64,000 nucleotides of DNA from positions 10,531,961 through 10,595,960 of the forward strand of contig OY811974.1 in the NCBI GenBank assembly GCA_963681505.1, written 5' to 3'. The stretch is from Eunapius fragilis (Eukaryota > Porifera > Demospongiae > Spongillida > Spongillidae). The translations under genes and the position numbers were made by a program. Positions 23,571 through 34,159 of the stretch are shown one piece after another (position 1 is the first letter of the stretch; every line of letters starts with the position of its first letter). A model generated the notes under the pieces. That model had not been told where the DNA came from. It was given only the letters and a program-made list of their open reading frames with translations, and did not search any database.

Positions 23571-24509
23571 TTATTTGTCTTCGGTTATTAATTCCGGCAT
23601 TGTGAAGTACTGAATTGGTGTCAAGCGGCGCACAGATTTCCTCTTCCAATAATGCCTAGCCACTGCAATATGAACAATAAGAGTTAAACCTGAGGTCATA
23701 CTCCACATGGAGATGGATGCTAATGACACGATTGCGACAGCTAAGGGTGGCGCATGTCCAGTGGAATAGGAGTACAGGTCGTATGTGAGTATTGGTATCA
23801 TAAGTAAGTTAAAAATCATTGGATAAGCTGCCAACGGGAATAAATGTTTAACAGCCTTTGAGAATGGGTCATTATCAGTCATCTGTTCATACTTGAACCT
23901 CGAAGAAGTACAAGCTCGGTGAGTCAGTTTTATCACCATGACAGACATGGCTACAGAACCAATTAATAGGATGCTAATTGCAGGAGCGTCCCATAGAACA
24001 AGTCTTTCAATAACAGCCGTGTTGTTGTCATTGAGCTCTTTATTGTTGATGTAGCACACTGTGCGCGTTGGGGAAAGTCCGTAGGAGTTGCTTATCAAGG
24101 GTAGTGACGCTATCACCGCAGGGACGAGCAGTGAGGTTACAATGTACATAACTTCAAACCTCTTCATGTTCTTGTGGAGCACTCCGAAGCAGAAGAGGTG
24201 AACGATTACCCACATGGTGAAGAGCAGCTTCATCCATTGGGTGTACATAAACAACCATCCCACGGCGGTGCATACCCGACCGTATACCTTCGGGTTCTCC
24301 GCGTAATTAATGAAAAGGATCTGAAAAGCTTCCACTGTCGCAAAAAGGAGAGATGCCAGCACCTGATAGAGAGCCAATCGGTATGTCAACTTTAAGTAAA
24401 GCTTGAATACGAACACCAAACTGGCTGCCAGTAGACACGCAAGGACAGAGACGCTGTTGATCACCGTGAAGAGAAGCTCAGTTTTAGAAACACCGCTGGA
24501 AGAATTCAT
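23571..24509 (-). CDS. Intronless seven-transmembrane receptor (GPCR-like)
   Basis: 312 codons, ATG at 24509, stop at 23571. A short N-terminus (MNSSSG, one glycosylation site) is followed by seven hydrophobic segments at roughly residues 12-36, 43-66, 82-106, 119-140, 168-190, 218-242 and 256-280, then a basic tail (HYWKRKSVRR). A Cys before helix 3 (GRVCTAVGW) and one in extracellular loop 2 (TRTVCYINN) could form the usual disulphide. Rhodopsin-class DRY and NPxxY are absent. Helix 3 (WMKLLFTMWVIVHLF) and helix 7 (SMWSMTSGLTLIVHI) recall cAMP-receptor-like or secretin-related families, but I cannot name the family. Likely a surface receptor signalling through G proteins (inference). Confidence 0.75.
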   Translation of the reverse strand: MNSSSGVSKTELLFTVINSVSVLACLLAASLVFVFKLYLKLTYRLALYQVLASLLFATVEAFQILFINYAENPKVYGRVCTAVGWLFMYTQWMKLLFTMWVIVHLFCFGVLHKNMKRFEVMYIVTSLLVPAVIASLPLISNSYGLSPTRTVCYINNKELNDNNTAVIERLVLWDAPAISILLIGSVAMSVMVIKLTHRACTSSRFKYEQMTDNDPFSKAVKHLFPLAAYPMIFNLLMIPILTYDLYSYSTGHAPPLAVAIVSLASISMWSMTSGLTLIVHIAVARHYWKRKSVRRLTPIQYFTMPELITEDK

Positions 24510-24622
24510 GTCATATGTTGTTGCTCATGTATGATCTCACAATACTTGTGTAGGTGTGGCATCAAGTGAATATGATTATGGCTAATATAAGATCTTGATC
24601 ACGTGGTTTTATTGCATGCTGA

Positions 24623-24755
24623 CACTGGCGGATACAGAGGGGGGGTTGAGATGATATTCACAATCAATTTTAACCATATATGGACTCAACAAAACCATAT
24701 ATGGTGAAAATTGATCGTGAATATGATCTCAACCCCCCCTCTGTATCCGCCAGTG
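24623..24755. mobile_element. 133-bp near-perfect palindromic MITE
   Basis: Arms of about 60 bp, with about three mismatches, begin cactggcggatacagaggg and meet at a 10-12-bp centre (actcaacaaaa). The end sequence CACTGGCGGATACAG resembles the CAGYGGCGGATCCAGG ends of the insertion at 38862-39353. No exact flanking duplication could be matched. Confidence 0.75.
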
Positions 24756-25525
24756 ATGCATCATATATGATAGCGACTGTGCATGGGCTATTATAACACA
24801 TAGCCCACAACTCGGTACCTGTCTTGGTATAGGCTTGATGACCGACCTTCACGGCTTCACCCAAAACGCGAAGCCCAACCAGAGATTTTATATTATCTCT
24901 GGGCCCAACTACGATTGTGTGTGTTATTTGATCTTGAATGGATCATGCATGCATTAATTGAAATCCATCCTCTTTTCGTTGTTATTACATTGCGTGACCC
25001 GACTAGCCACATACGTTGCACGTTATCTCTGATTAAAGAAGTGTTTCATGCAGGTCTGTGCAGCATGTCCACCTATTTATAGGTAGGCACTAAACTATAA
25101 TACCTACATTTGACTTGTACATGTCCAATCGATGCTGTCACCAACTAACAAGATATAAATGTTGTGACAACTAACCCGTGTGACGCTTAGTCCCGGTCTC
25201 CCCTACATAACAATTCAACATGTTACTAGAGCTAAAATTGTGTCGTGATATTTAAATATAAAGCTCGTTAGGTTCAAGTTGCAGCCCCAATGCAGGGGAT
25301 GGAATCACTGACAACCATGATGCCGCATGAGGAGCAGAAACAGATAATAGGCGAGCTCTGTCTGCCATAGAGGAATACCCCAACAAAGAGTTTAAAAGGT
25401 GGCATTCCAATTTCTTTGGCAGAGTTCGCTGTTCTTTTAATTTTATTTTATTTTTTACATGTAATGTGTTTTTATATATATTAAGAGGTCACATGTACAA
25501 CTTAAACACACACCACAAAGTCAAA
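24756..25525. other. No gene recognised
   Basis: Intergenic sequence upstream of the receptor; no motif called. Confidence 0.55.
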
Positions 25526-25529
25526 GGCA

Positions 25530-26160
25530 TTGATAAAATGGCCCTGGCATTGGCTTTTATCAGGGTCAAGTTCAATCTGCCCTAGATCTGGTTTGTTGTG
25601 ATGGACTTAGGCTGCCCCAGTCTAGTGGTTAGTCTACCTGCAAGTCTAGAGAGACTACGTTGAGCTTCTGGTCCCCAACTTCCAAAGTACTCTACCACCA
25701 GAGGGATGCAAACCCAACCTAACTCTCCACATTTTTGCATCATTACTGTGGTGCTTCCTCTGTTCTGCCTGCATTGCTGCTGAACTCGGTATCACACACG
25801 CTACTTGGAGGGTTTCTGAATTAAGCGGGGATGTGACACAAAGATCAAATATTATAATAATTTAATTTTTTACATGTAGCAATTATATAATGAACCTTTA
25901 CAATCACTGACAACAAACATGCCATAAACACCCTAAACCCTACCCACACACCAATTCACACTGTGAAGACTACCTTCAACCCATGTCCTCTGCATGCTGC
26001 AACCGACCGGGAGAGCAGGCTCTAGCATTGCATCGAACTAAGGTGAGGCTAAGCCTCTGGTAGATGGTTGTGATGGCCTTTGACTTGCTGCACTGCAACT
26101 GCAGGGCCAGCCGAGCTGCCAGGCGAGAGACTATGTATATATATAATGATATAATATTCA
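25530..26160 (-). pseudogene. R2-like retrotransposon C-terminal tails
   Basis: The minus strand of 25560-25830 reads HHSNDAKM, LHPSGGRVLWKLGTRS, TQSLSRLAGRLTTRLGQPKS. This parallels the extreme C-terminus in the 5430-5850 copy (NHSTNDAR ... GWVCIPLAIETFGHWGRK). 25976-26100 reads RLAARLALQLQCSKSKAITT, a similar last segment. Both are short broken pieces. Confidence 0.5.
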
Positions 26161-26179
26161 CAGAGTATAGCTGTAGAAG

Positions 26180-26520
26180 TTATGGATCACACACGGCAGC
26201 AGGCCCAACGGGGTACTGTCAGAGAAACTAGAGGAGTACCAGTTCTCTTTGTTGTTGGAAGCATCATCACCTGCCAACAAGGCTCGGCTGCTCTCCATGT
26301 CAACACCTCATGCTGCATCCTGGCTACTGGTCGCACCTTCTCCTGGCCTCGACCTGCACGTTAACCCTAATGAGCTGCAAATTTCCATCCAATGGTGGCT
26401 AGAGATAGACACGGCTAGAGGCTCCTCGTGCTCTCTGTGCCCTGGCTTAGCTCTTGACCACCTTGGCAACCACGCTACTACCTGTAAACGGGGTGGTGAT
26501 ACTAATTATTATTACATATA
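26180..26520 (+). pseudogene. R2-like retrotransposon zinc-knuckle fragment
   Basis: Plus strand: ASSPANKARLLSMSTPHAAS, then CSLCPGLALDHLGNHATTC followed by KRGG. This is the CCHC plus RGG segment that precedes the endonuclease in R2-class LINEs, and it is closely similar to 5890-6199 on the other strand. Cut off at 26510. Confidence 0.65.
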
Positions 26521-26639
26521 AACATCAGTATTTATATTTCCTACATACACAGTCAGGATGGATGAAGTCTCTCTTGCTAGGAGTGCCCTATTAATGGACT
26601 TGACCAAATGAAGGTTAAGCATGCCGTATATGTCCGTCA

Positions 26640-27030
26640 CCACTAATGCCTTTGGCCTGGGATGCAAGCCATGGAGAATATTCCTTGCGCAACCTCACCC
26701 CAGTTGCCATATGTTTCTACTGCCAAGGGGGTACACGCTCACCCTAGCTCTTGACATTTGGGGCTATTGGTCTGCATCTTTCGGTTCTCTGCGACAAGTG
26801 CTGCCACACCAATCACTTGACATGACTCCCCCATAGATAACAGGAGTGAGTGGAGAGGTCACTGTGATGTCAACTGCTGCAGGTCTACGCCTGTCCCAGC
26901 CTGTGACAAGCAAATCAGCAGGACATTGGTGATTGCGATCTCCTGTGAGACCATGACCCTTTTCTACAGCAACAGACAGGTGGGCTCGACGGAAGAAATC
27001 TGCAAGCACATGCACATCACGCAACCAGTT
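26640..27030 (-). pseudogene. R2-like retrotransposon endonuclease-domain fragment
   Basis: Minus strand: GHGLTGDRNHQCPADLLVTG, WDRRRPAAVDITVTSPLTPV. P-A-D followed 14 residues later by D-I-T-V fits the PD-x(12-14)-D catalytic pattern of the R2-class restriction-like endonuclease (established knowledge; residue roles inferred). It faces the preceding fragment tail to tail. Confidence 0.6.
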
Positions 27031-27119
27031 ATGATGTACAGCAACATCATTATTACGTTTGAAAATAGCTAGCTAAGGAACTGATTTCATTATATTGCAG
27101 AATAATCTTTGAGGAGGAT

Positions 27120-27195
27120 GGGAGCTCCCTAGCCAGGTGGCTTTGGCAGTTATAGGAGGGAACTCCCTAGCCAGATGGCTCTGGCAGTTATAGGA
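27120..27195. repeat. 38-bp direct duplication
   Basis: gggagctccctagccaggtg plus gctttggcagttatagga is followed at once by a second copy with four changes. Confidence 0.85.
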
Positions 27196-27199
27196 GGGT

Positions 27200-27735
27200 G
27201 CTCCGTTTTGGGCACTCCCTCAGCTACTTGATGGCAGTAATCACTGGTGCCACTTCCAAGCTACCAGGCCCCTAGCTAAACCCTCTGCTATATTTTTCTT
27301 CTGAATCCTCCAAAATCATTTGGCCTCTTTTTATAACTGATAGCCACATTCCGAGAATCTTCTTCTGCCTGTGAACCTATTCTTGGATGAATAAGACACA
27401 TCTGTTTACATAATCTACTCTGTAGAATAGGCGTGTGCTAGCAGCTCCTCATGTGTATGACTTGTGCCACAGATACAAACACGCGTGCAGACAGAAGTAA
27501 AATATATGCAGATGCAGATATACAAACACAAGCGCATGTACTCAAATGCACACACATGCATTCATATGAAAGGGGTATACTGACAGAGTTGTGCTTTTTT
27601 TTCACATAGTCACATGCAGGCACAGATACACGCACATATCCTAGTGCCTAAGGGAAGGTGCCTGTGGTGTGGTGTTTGAATGATGTAGTGTGTCAGAGTA
27701 TTGATACCTAGGGGGCACATCCCCCTCCCACACCC
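27200..27735. other. No gene recognised; left flank of tandem array
   Basis: Low-content sequence with CA/GT-rich patches, ending at the array boundary. Confidence 0.5.
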
Positions 27736-28222
27736 ACCTCCTTCCTGTGCCCCCCCCCCCCTTCCTTCCTAAATTCCTGGATCCGCCCCTGCATCCTTTA
27801 GGTGGTACTAACTCCACAGGTAACTAGTCTCTCTGATCTCCAATCCTGGATGCAATTTCTGTATGAAAAAAGCCATCAATCCCATGTGATATCTATGGAG
27901 GGAAATATATATTTGTCACTTCTAGGGTTTACATTGTTAGCCTGGGTTTGTGGAAAACCAGGATCAAGGGCTGGGTTGCACCCTGGACATTATGGCTTAT
28001 ATCTGTGAGGTGGTAATGCTTTTCACCAACACTCACACATACCACAGGCACCTTCCCTACAGTCCTTCAAGGTCACACATCATACGTACCCCTCCCGCGC
28101 GAAGCGCGGAAGCTTTTAGCAATATAGCAATACTGACACACATTCACAATGAAAAATTAGCACTTATCACTTAATAAAAAATCATGAAAGTACATGTACT
28201 ACTAATACTAGTAGGTAGCTAG

Positions 28223-28825
28223 TTTACGCATTTTTGTCATACAGTGAGGCGAAGCGCCTTCGTGGTTGCATTTGAATGAAGATTTCTACATCTTCATGTG
28301 CATTTACGATAAAATTATAATAAATGTTCATCATTGCTAATGAAGAAAGTCTTCCTTCACCCATACTGGAGCGGAGAAGGCTTTTCAATCTTCGAAAAGC
28401 AGAAAACGATCTCTCTGCTTCGCAACTTGTTACAGGTATTATGCAACCAATCGAAAATAAGCGGTTCAGGTTTGGGAAGGTGTCTTGGTCACAATTTACA
28501 AGGGATTGTATCAAGGTGCTGGGCACATCTTCCTTACACCTAGCCCACTTGTCCTTCTATATCTCAAGTACTACATACAAACCTTCGTATCGGGGCAAAT
28601 CGTCGTGGTACATATTCAAATTTTGAATGATGCTTTTTAAATCCTGTTGTTCAATGCTTACAATTTTAGCAGGAACTAGCTGTAATAAACCTTTAATGCT
28701 GGCTTTTGTATCTTCACTAAAGTGACTTTTTAGCTCAGCTAATACCTCATCAATGAAGGGTATGACTAAAGATAGCCTGTAAAAAGCAATAGCCGTATTG
28801 GCAGGATGGTTTGCTCTATGCAATT
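28223..28825 (-). pseudogene. hAT transposase C-terminal relic, unit 1
   Basis: Minus strand: ELKSHFSEDTKASIKGLLQL, then after an in-frame stop, FPNLNRLFSIGCIIPVTSC, EAERSFSAFRRLKSLLRSSM and GEGRLSSLAMMNI. This is the hAT C-terminal dimerisation region (ERxFSxxxxxK...R..M...RL..L), as in ZMYM1/DUF4371-type proteins. No catalytic core or zinc finger is present. Unit 2 lacks the stop seen here (EICKDKW instead), and unit 3 reads EIWKDKW. Confidence 0.7.
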
Positions 28826-29061
28826 GTTTGGCACCCTTTCCAAATCATTCCTGTAAGGACTCACGAGTATAAAAAGATGGAGAAAACAATGGCAGTGCGT
28901 GTACTCTTAAAGATCAATATGTGCCGTTAATTGTCTCATTGGTGTGCGCAAGCTATAAGTGGTGGCGAAGCGTTAATACTTCTTTCATACGCTACATCCA
29001 TTTACATCAGCAGTTACACGGTACGATTATGTAACATGAATATATAATTAGATGAACGGAA

Positions 29062-29112
29062 GGGGGGGGGGGGCACGTTCCCCCAGTGCCCCCCCCCCCC
29101 CCCCCCCTCCTA
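29062..29112. repeat. Poly-G/poly-C ended by GGATCCGCCCCTG-like word, unit 1
   Basis: A run of G, then cacgttccccc, a run of C and tcctagatccgcccctggg. The last word resembles an end of the CAGYGGCGGATCCAGG element family. Also at 37237-37300 and, shortened, 45580-45625. Confidence 0.6.
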
Positions 29113-29534
29113 GATCCGCCCCTGGGATGGGGGCATTATCACCCAACACCACACCATCATATGTCTGACATTGGTTACCAGAAGTGGAAAGAAATATGGG
29201 AAGCTAGAGTTCCATTTTGCCAGAAGAGTCCAACCACTACAGATGGTGAGTGCCTCCACATCACATCATAACACACATTGCCATACACCATCCATCCAAA
29301 CTGTACACCACAACTCACCAATAGTCCATCACACTAACACCAATGTAATATTATCTTGTAGGAGCAATCAGTTTCATGTATGTGTGGGCGGGTGTGATGT
29401 TGCACCTGCATTTTAAGCATTCTCAAATAGGCGCTGGCACTTTCAAAGTTACGTTTGTGTACTAATGAATAACTCTCCTTCTGTAAAGGGGAACTCATGC
29501 ATGTCATGTCGCTACTTATTCCTTCCTTCAATAG

Positions 29535-29682
29535 GTTACCAAGAGAACCGTCTGGTTACCATGCAAGGGAACCTTCTAGATACCAAGGGTACCTCTGGTT
29601 ACCAGGGAACCTACTAGTTACCAAGGGTACCTTCTAGCTACCAAGGGAGCCTTCTGGTTACCAGGGAACCTTCTAGTTACCA
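29535..29682. repeat. GGTTACCAAGGGAACCTTCTA-type repeats, unit 1
   Basis: Six to seven imperfect copies of a 20-22-bp word (ggttaccagggaaccttcta) next to the hairpin repeat. Equivalents at 37700-37840 and 45980-46110, with different copy numbers. Confidence 0.8.
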
Positions 29683-29957
29683 AGGTGTTCCTATCCCGAG
29701 TTATGCGTTGCCAAGAAGGAGACAATGTGCCGGGACTGGGTACGAGGACTGGCAGTACCCTTTTATTCTCTACAACCGGCAGTTCTATATGACATAAAAC
29801 AAAGACGAAACTGCTCATTTTTGACTTCTAGATCGATTGCTATAAAAGCTAAATGATCCGATCGTCGTGAGTCTTGTTAGAGACGGGTCGAGTATTTTTA
29901 ATGAGTTCATAGTCGGGGTCTAATCCTATATGGACGTTTCTAGCGAAACTTCCGATT
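29683..29957 (+). repeat. Dispersed hairpin-ended repeat, copy 2 (unit 1)
   Basis: It aligns with 9890-10189: ttcctatcccgagttatgcg, gggactgggtacg, a ttctct box, gacata, aaagctaaatgatccgat, tttttaatga, tcctatatgga. It ends with the hairpin at 29932-29953, stem GGACGTTTC / GAAACTTCC with one mismatch and loop tagc, then gatt. Confidence 0.75.
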
Positions 29958-31263
29958 GCATTCATGTGCACTGGAACATGGACACTCATCCACTTCTATG
30001 AGGTATTTTCTTACACCTCACTTCCCCTACCTCACTCCTCACTCTACCATCTTAACTGTGCTCCTTTATCCAAGGCGTGAAAGACCCACAAGCATATCTG
30101 CACGTAAAACCGGAGTTAAAATGGCGGCTGTGTGTCCATTCATCGGCGGTCATCTTGAGTTAACTTTATTTCAAATAGAATTCCAAATGATCTTAGAAAA
30201 AAAAAAGAATTGTAATGTTCATGCACTGCAATCAAGACAAAAGTTTAATTGCTATCTAATTACGACTGTTATAACTTGCAATCATGATTTTAGTACTTGG
30301 TATTTTTCGAACATTGGGCCTTTTATGATCATAGCACCTAGCTCAGCTCCACCCAATGCGACGATACGTACGCTTCAATTAGCACATATAATATAATGGG
30401 TCACTGCAGTTGACGCGGCTGTCTACAAGTTTATACTTAGAACTCTTATACCGACATGCAAACTCATAACATTTTGACGGAAACATTAAGTTTCTACAGC
30501 CATTGTGGCATTTGCATTTTAAATATAACTTGCTACAAGTTCCTTTTATCTACATGTGTATTCTATATATAGCTACACGCATGCAGTAGTAACGAGCACG
30601 AACATTTCTGTTCTCTAAAAGGGCATGACACGTAACCTATGGTAACCATATTATTAATATCTATGATGGAACCAACGCAAATCTGTTCTTGTTTGTGTTA
30701 TCGTTCGATGGCGACGAAGAAGAGGGAGATGATGCGTTCATGTTTTTAAAAATGACTTCATTGCATACTTCCGCGCGGCCGCAGGCTTCCGATTCGGTGC
30801 TACGTCAGCACGATTAGGTCACAGATGCACGTGTACGCGTACTCCATCGGCGCCGGCTCTGTTACATGCGGTAGACCACATCCTATATACAATAATCAGT
30901 GGCTTACAACTCGTTTTGATGGCGCGGCACGTTTATTCATTCATACTATGTTGCCGTTAAGTCATTGAAATACTAAGCATGTTTTGCACCAGATCCATGC
31001 ACATTGCGGCGACGACGGCATAGTGTATGGATGCAGAGATCACCTCTGATGATGCAACCAATTCAATAAGAGGGAGAAATATTATACTTGCATGGTCAAT
31101 GGTGTACATGTGAACACATTTTCTGTCGTCTATAGGGTAAAACCTATGTTTCTAGCCGTTCATGTTAAGCTAGCCCACGCATTGTTTAAATTATATTCAT
31201 ACTGTGTGGCAATGATGTCACACTTTCCTGTAATAATTATCATCTCTGGACTAAGAAAAAAAA
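29958..31263 (+). promoter_or_regulatory. Upstream region of cysteine-rich gene, unit 1
   Basis: No coding frame. The region is kept in all three units up to the ATG, which fits a promoter. A CRE-like tacgtcag at 30801-30808 recurs at 39428 and 47701, and a TATA-like ctatatatag lies at about 30570. No start site can be fixed; function is inference. Confidence 0.3.
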
Positions 31264-32028
31264 ATGAACTACTTTGTGCTTTTTCTTTTGACGTTGTTGG
31301 CGATAGCACAGCGCGCTGTCAGTACTGCTCCCAATCTGGGCGGGGACCACGAAGACAGGTCGGAGAGGCAGATCGCTATTCCGACAGCCGTCCCTAGCTC
31401 CTGCACCGCCAAGCTCTCTGACTTCAGTTACCCGTCGTCCTGCCCTAGCTACACGTTGGGGCAGTCGTTCTCGAGCTTTCTGGGGAGTTACTGTACGACT
31501 TTTTGCAAAAGCGAGTGTATCGACCCGTTCCTGAAGTACATGGAGGCGTGCAATCTAGACACCACTAACCTGAAGCGATACTGCGGCACTGCATCCAACG
31601 GACAGTTTTGCTGTACGCTTCTCACCACGGCGAGCGGTGCTCTGACCACGGTAGCTTTTTACACCACCTGCAATTCCGCCACTTGCTTCTTTTCGACGAC
31701 GATTACCAACGAATGCAGAAGTACATACGATAAGTTCGGCTGCTGCCTCGCCAACCTCAACAACGCCCTCGGATTTAACTACAACGGTTGGGGAAGCTGC
31801 AACCTGCCTTCTAGTAGTCCCTCCGAGTGCCTCTACGAGCCTTGGCCCCTCACCATCTCCAAGAATACACTCATTGCCATAGTGGCGGGGGGAGGAGGCG
31901 GTCTCATCTTGCTGTGTGTGGTCGCGTGCTGCTGCTGCCTCATCTGCTGCTGCTGCGTGTGCGGTACGAGAAAGAGTCGAGTGGTCACCATGACGACCAC
32001 CGGCACCAAGATGAAACCATTCGCTTAA
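31264..32028 (+). CDS. Small cysteine-rich single-pass membrane protein, copy 1
   Basis: An intronless frame of 254 codons. A hydrophobic N-terminus (MNYFVLFLLTLLAIAQRAVS) looks like a signal peptide. An ectodomain of about 180 residues follows with many spaced cysteines (SSCPSYTL, YCTTFCKSECIDPF, FCCTLL, FGCCLANLNNALG). Then come a membrane segment rich in Gly and Cys (IAIVAGGGGGLILL, CVVACCCCLICCCCVCG) and a short basic tail (TRKSRVV). The cysteine clusters at the inner membrane face are typical palmitoylation sites (inference). The start is the first Met after an A-run; the same start is kept in copies 2 and 3. Family not recognised. It lies opposite to the duplicated membrane-protein exons. 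Confidence 0.85.
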   Translation: MNYFVLFLLTLLAIAQRAVSTAPNLGGDHEDRSERQIAIPTAVPSSCTAKLSDFSYPSSCPSYTLGQSFSSFLGSYCTTFCKSECIDPFLKYMEACNLDTTNLKRYCGTASNGQFCCTLLTTASGALTTVAFYTTCNSATCFFSTTITNECRSTYDKFGCCLANLNNALGFNYNGWGSCNLPSSSPSECLYEPWPLTISKNTLIAIVAGGGGGLILLCVVACCCCLICCCCVCGTRKSRVVTMTTTGTKMKPFA

Positions 32029-32129
32029 AATATGTGTGTTTGCCCTTTACAGATACAGTACATTGATGACTCTCATGTGATTTTTTTTCATATACAACTT
32101 AAATTACTATAGTTACATTCAATGCTTCA

Positions 32130-32230
32130 TATTACCCCCCCCCCCCCCCCCCCCCCCCCCCCCATAAAAAATTGGGTTGGTTAGATATTCAAAGTCAGCC
32201 ACAGTGAGCAACTATTGCAGACAATGGGTT

Positions 32231-32305
<75 letters not shown>

Positions 32306-32588
32306 GTGCGTGTGTGTGATAGGCTGAGAATACTTTGTGATGACCTCAAAGTCCCCTGCAGCTACACAAGACAACATATCTCTGAAAACACACACACACC
32401 ATGGGCGTCGGACGGCATACATGTAGGTCCGGCAAATGAATGAATAATTACAGTGGGTGGAACCACTACTGGGATACCTTTCACGAAGCCAAATGGAAAA
32501 GTTGTTGTCTGGTATTAGACAACCCAAGGGGCATCCATGCATCCCTCTCACCCAGCTAAGGTGTATGAAGGAGCATTGCAAAAGTTCC
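32130..32588 (+). repeat. Poly-C plus GT-tract repeat family, copy 2 (unit 1)
   Basis: Poly-C at 32135-32163, then the family sequence ttgggttggttagatattc ... (GT)n at 32233-32300 ... ggctgagaatactttgtgat ... cacccagctaagg. It lies directly 3' of the cysteine-rich gene, as in unit 2 and at 59.5 kb. Confidence 0.85.
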
Positions 32589-33655
32589 TACACATGCTAG
32601 GGTCTGGGACGGAGCCCCAGAAGCTTTGCCAGTAGTGCATCATTAATGTCTAGAAATATCACTCACTCGTAAAATCAGCTAATACAAGTTAAGGTTAAGT
32701 AATATATTAACGCACTTTAGTGTTTATTCATTATACCATGCATGCAAGTTAATAAACACTCAACCATTATAGATATTACATGCACAGTGTAAGTAAAAAA
32801 TGCAAAAACTTCATGTAATTATAATTCTTATAAGTACATACGACATGCTTGGGTTACTGCAACCGTAACTGTTGTGTTTTTTCATGCAAAAATCCATTAT
32901 TCAGACGACTTCACTATTACATCATTCCACAAGAACAGGTCTAGTAACGAGACTCAATGTAATACATCAAGTTAAAAATGCCAGCCACTTCACTTCTCCG
33001 GCCTTTTGCCAGTTCAAAATATGTATGGATTTTTTTTTACAATGAACTGTACATGCGAGGATTACAATGGACACACAAGATGTGCTGATACTCCCACATG
33101 CATGTGTTGAAACATGTATATGACTGTGTGCATGTCAGTTGCATATAATAATTATATTATTGCACTGACTTGCTTGTATATGATTTTTATAATCAACACA
33201 ACTCACAGCATAAAGTTATGATCATGTGGAAATGCTGTATATCTATACACATATACAAAATAGAATTAGAAGAAACATTCATATGTGATAATTCTCAGAT
33301 AGCAACTGCTGCTTCAACCACCGCTAGCTAGGATGACCATAAACTAAAAATTATCGAATAGGGGGGCCAGCCGAGGCCTGACCGTATGATGCCCCCCCCC
33401 CCCTCCACTTCCATTGGGATAATAATTCAAATTTTTTTGGGAACCGCCAGATCAGCCGGATCGGTTCCGATGACCTTGTACACACCCTCATCTTACACCC
33501 TCTTTCTCTTTCAATTGCTGATACAAAGCAGGTAGTACAGATGTGCACAAACCAATGGAGGCTATGGGGTGTACACTTTATATTGTTTTAGGTTAGTCCT
33601 GTAATACAAACTTGTCCAGGGCAGTGGCCAACTCCTATCCATTTAATGCACACCT
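32589..33655. other. No gene recognised, kept between units 1 and 2
   Basis: AT-rich DNA with only short frames; repeated at 41200-42272. A poly-C run lies at 33394-33402. Confidence 0.55.
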
Positions 33656-33794
33656 TTAGTCCAGCTTCTCATATTCCACTACAATCCTTCCCTTCTTTTT
33701 GGGCTTCACTCCAATGTTGTCTGAATCATCTTCTGACCCAGTGTACTCTGTGAAGGAGATCTCCCTGTAGGGGTCTTGTTTGGCCCTCAGACGC
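33656..33794 (-). CDS. Cytoplasmic-tail exon of membrane-protein gene, copy B
   Basis: After an acceptor (ttgattgag) the minus strand reads RLRAKQDPYREISFTEYTGS, EDDSDNIGVKPKKKGRIVVE, YEKLD and a stop (33656-33658). Joined to the exon at 35302-35753 (ending ARCV plus CA before gtgagt), the frame is continuous, giving a single-pass protein with a 48-residue charged tail. Tyrosines in acidic settings (EYTGSEDD, VEYEKLD) could be signalling or sorting motifs (inference). Confidence 0.65.
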
Positions 33795-34159
33795 CTCAAT
33801 CAAAGGGGGTGTGGCACATGGCATGTGGGTGTGGTGGGACAAGACAAGCTGCATGTTATGTCTGTTCTAAGGTCATGTTCAAGTGTTCCACCTTCATATG
33901 CCCCATACATGTACATGTACATGCAGCCTTACAACCATCATATTTCTGACACCAGCCCCCAGCCTTTCCTTCTATCTTTAATACTAGTCCCCAGCCCCTT
34001 CATCACATTGAAGTAAGATGGCTGCACCACACATTGCTACATGTGCATCTGATGGCAAATAAACGTGATTACATGATGGTCCCATCCACTACACAATATC
34101 AGCTAGACAGTCAAAGTTAGGGAATGGTGCACTTCAGATGTGCACCACAAGGGTATGAA

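Noticed and set aside
28324-28626. Plus-strand 100-codon frame
   Set aside because: Antisense of the hAT C-terminal relic, which has the recognisable motif on the minus strand.
29932-29953. Helitron 3' end
   Set aside because: The hairpin fits, but no CTRR follows within about 12 nt and no TC start was found; left as an unnamed hairpin-ended repeat.
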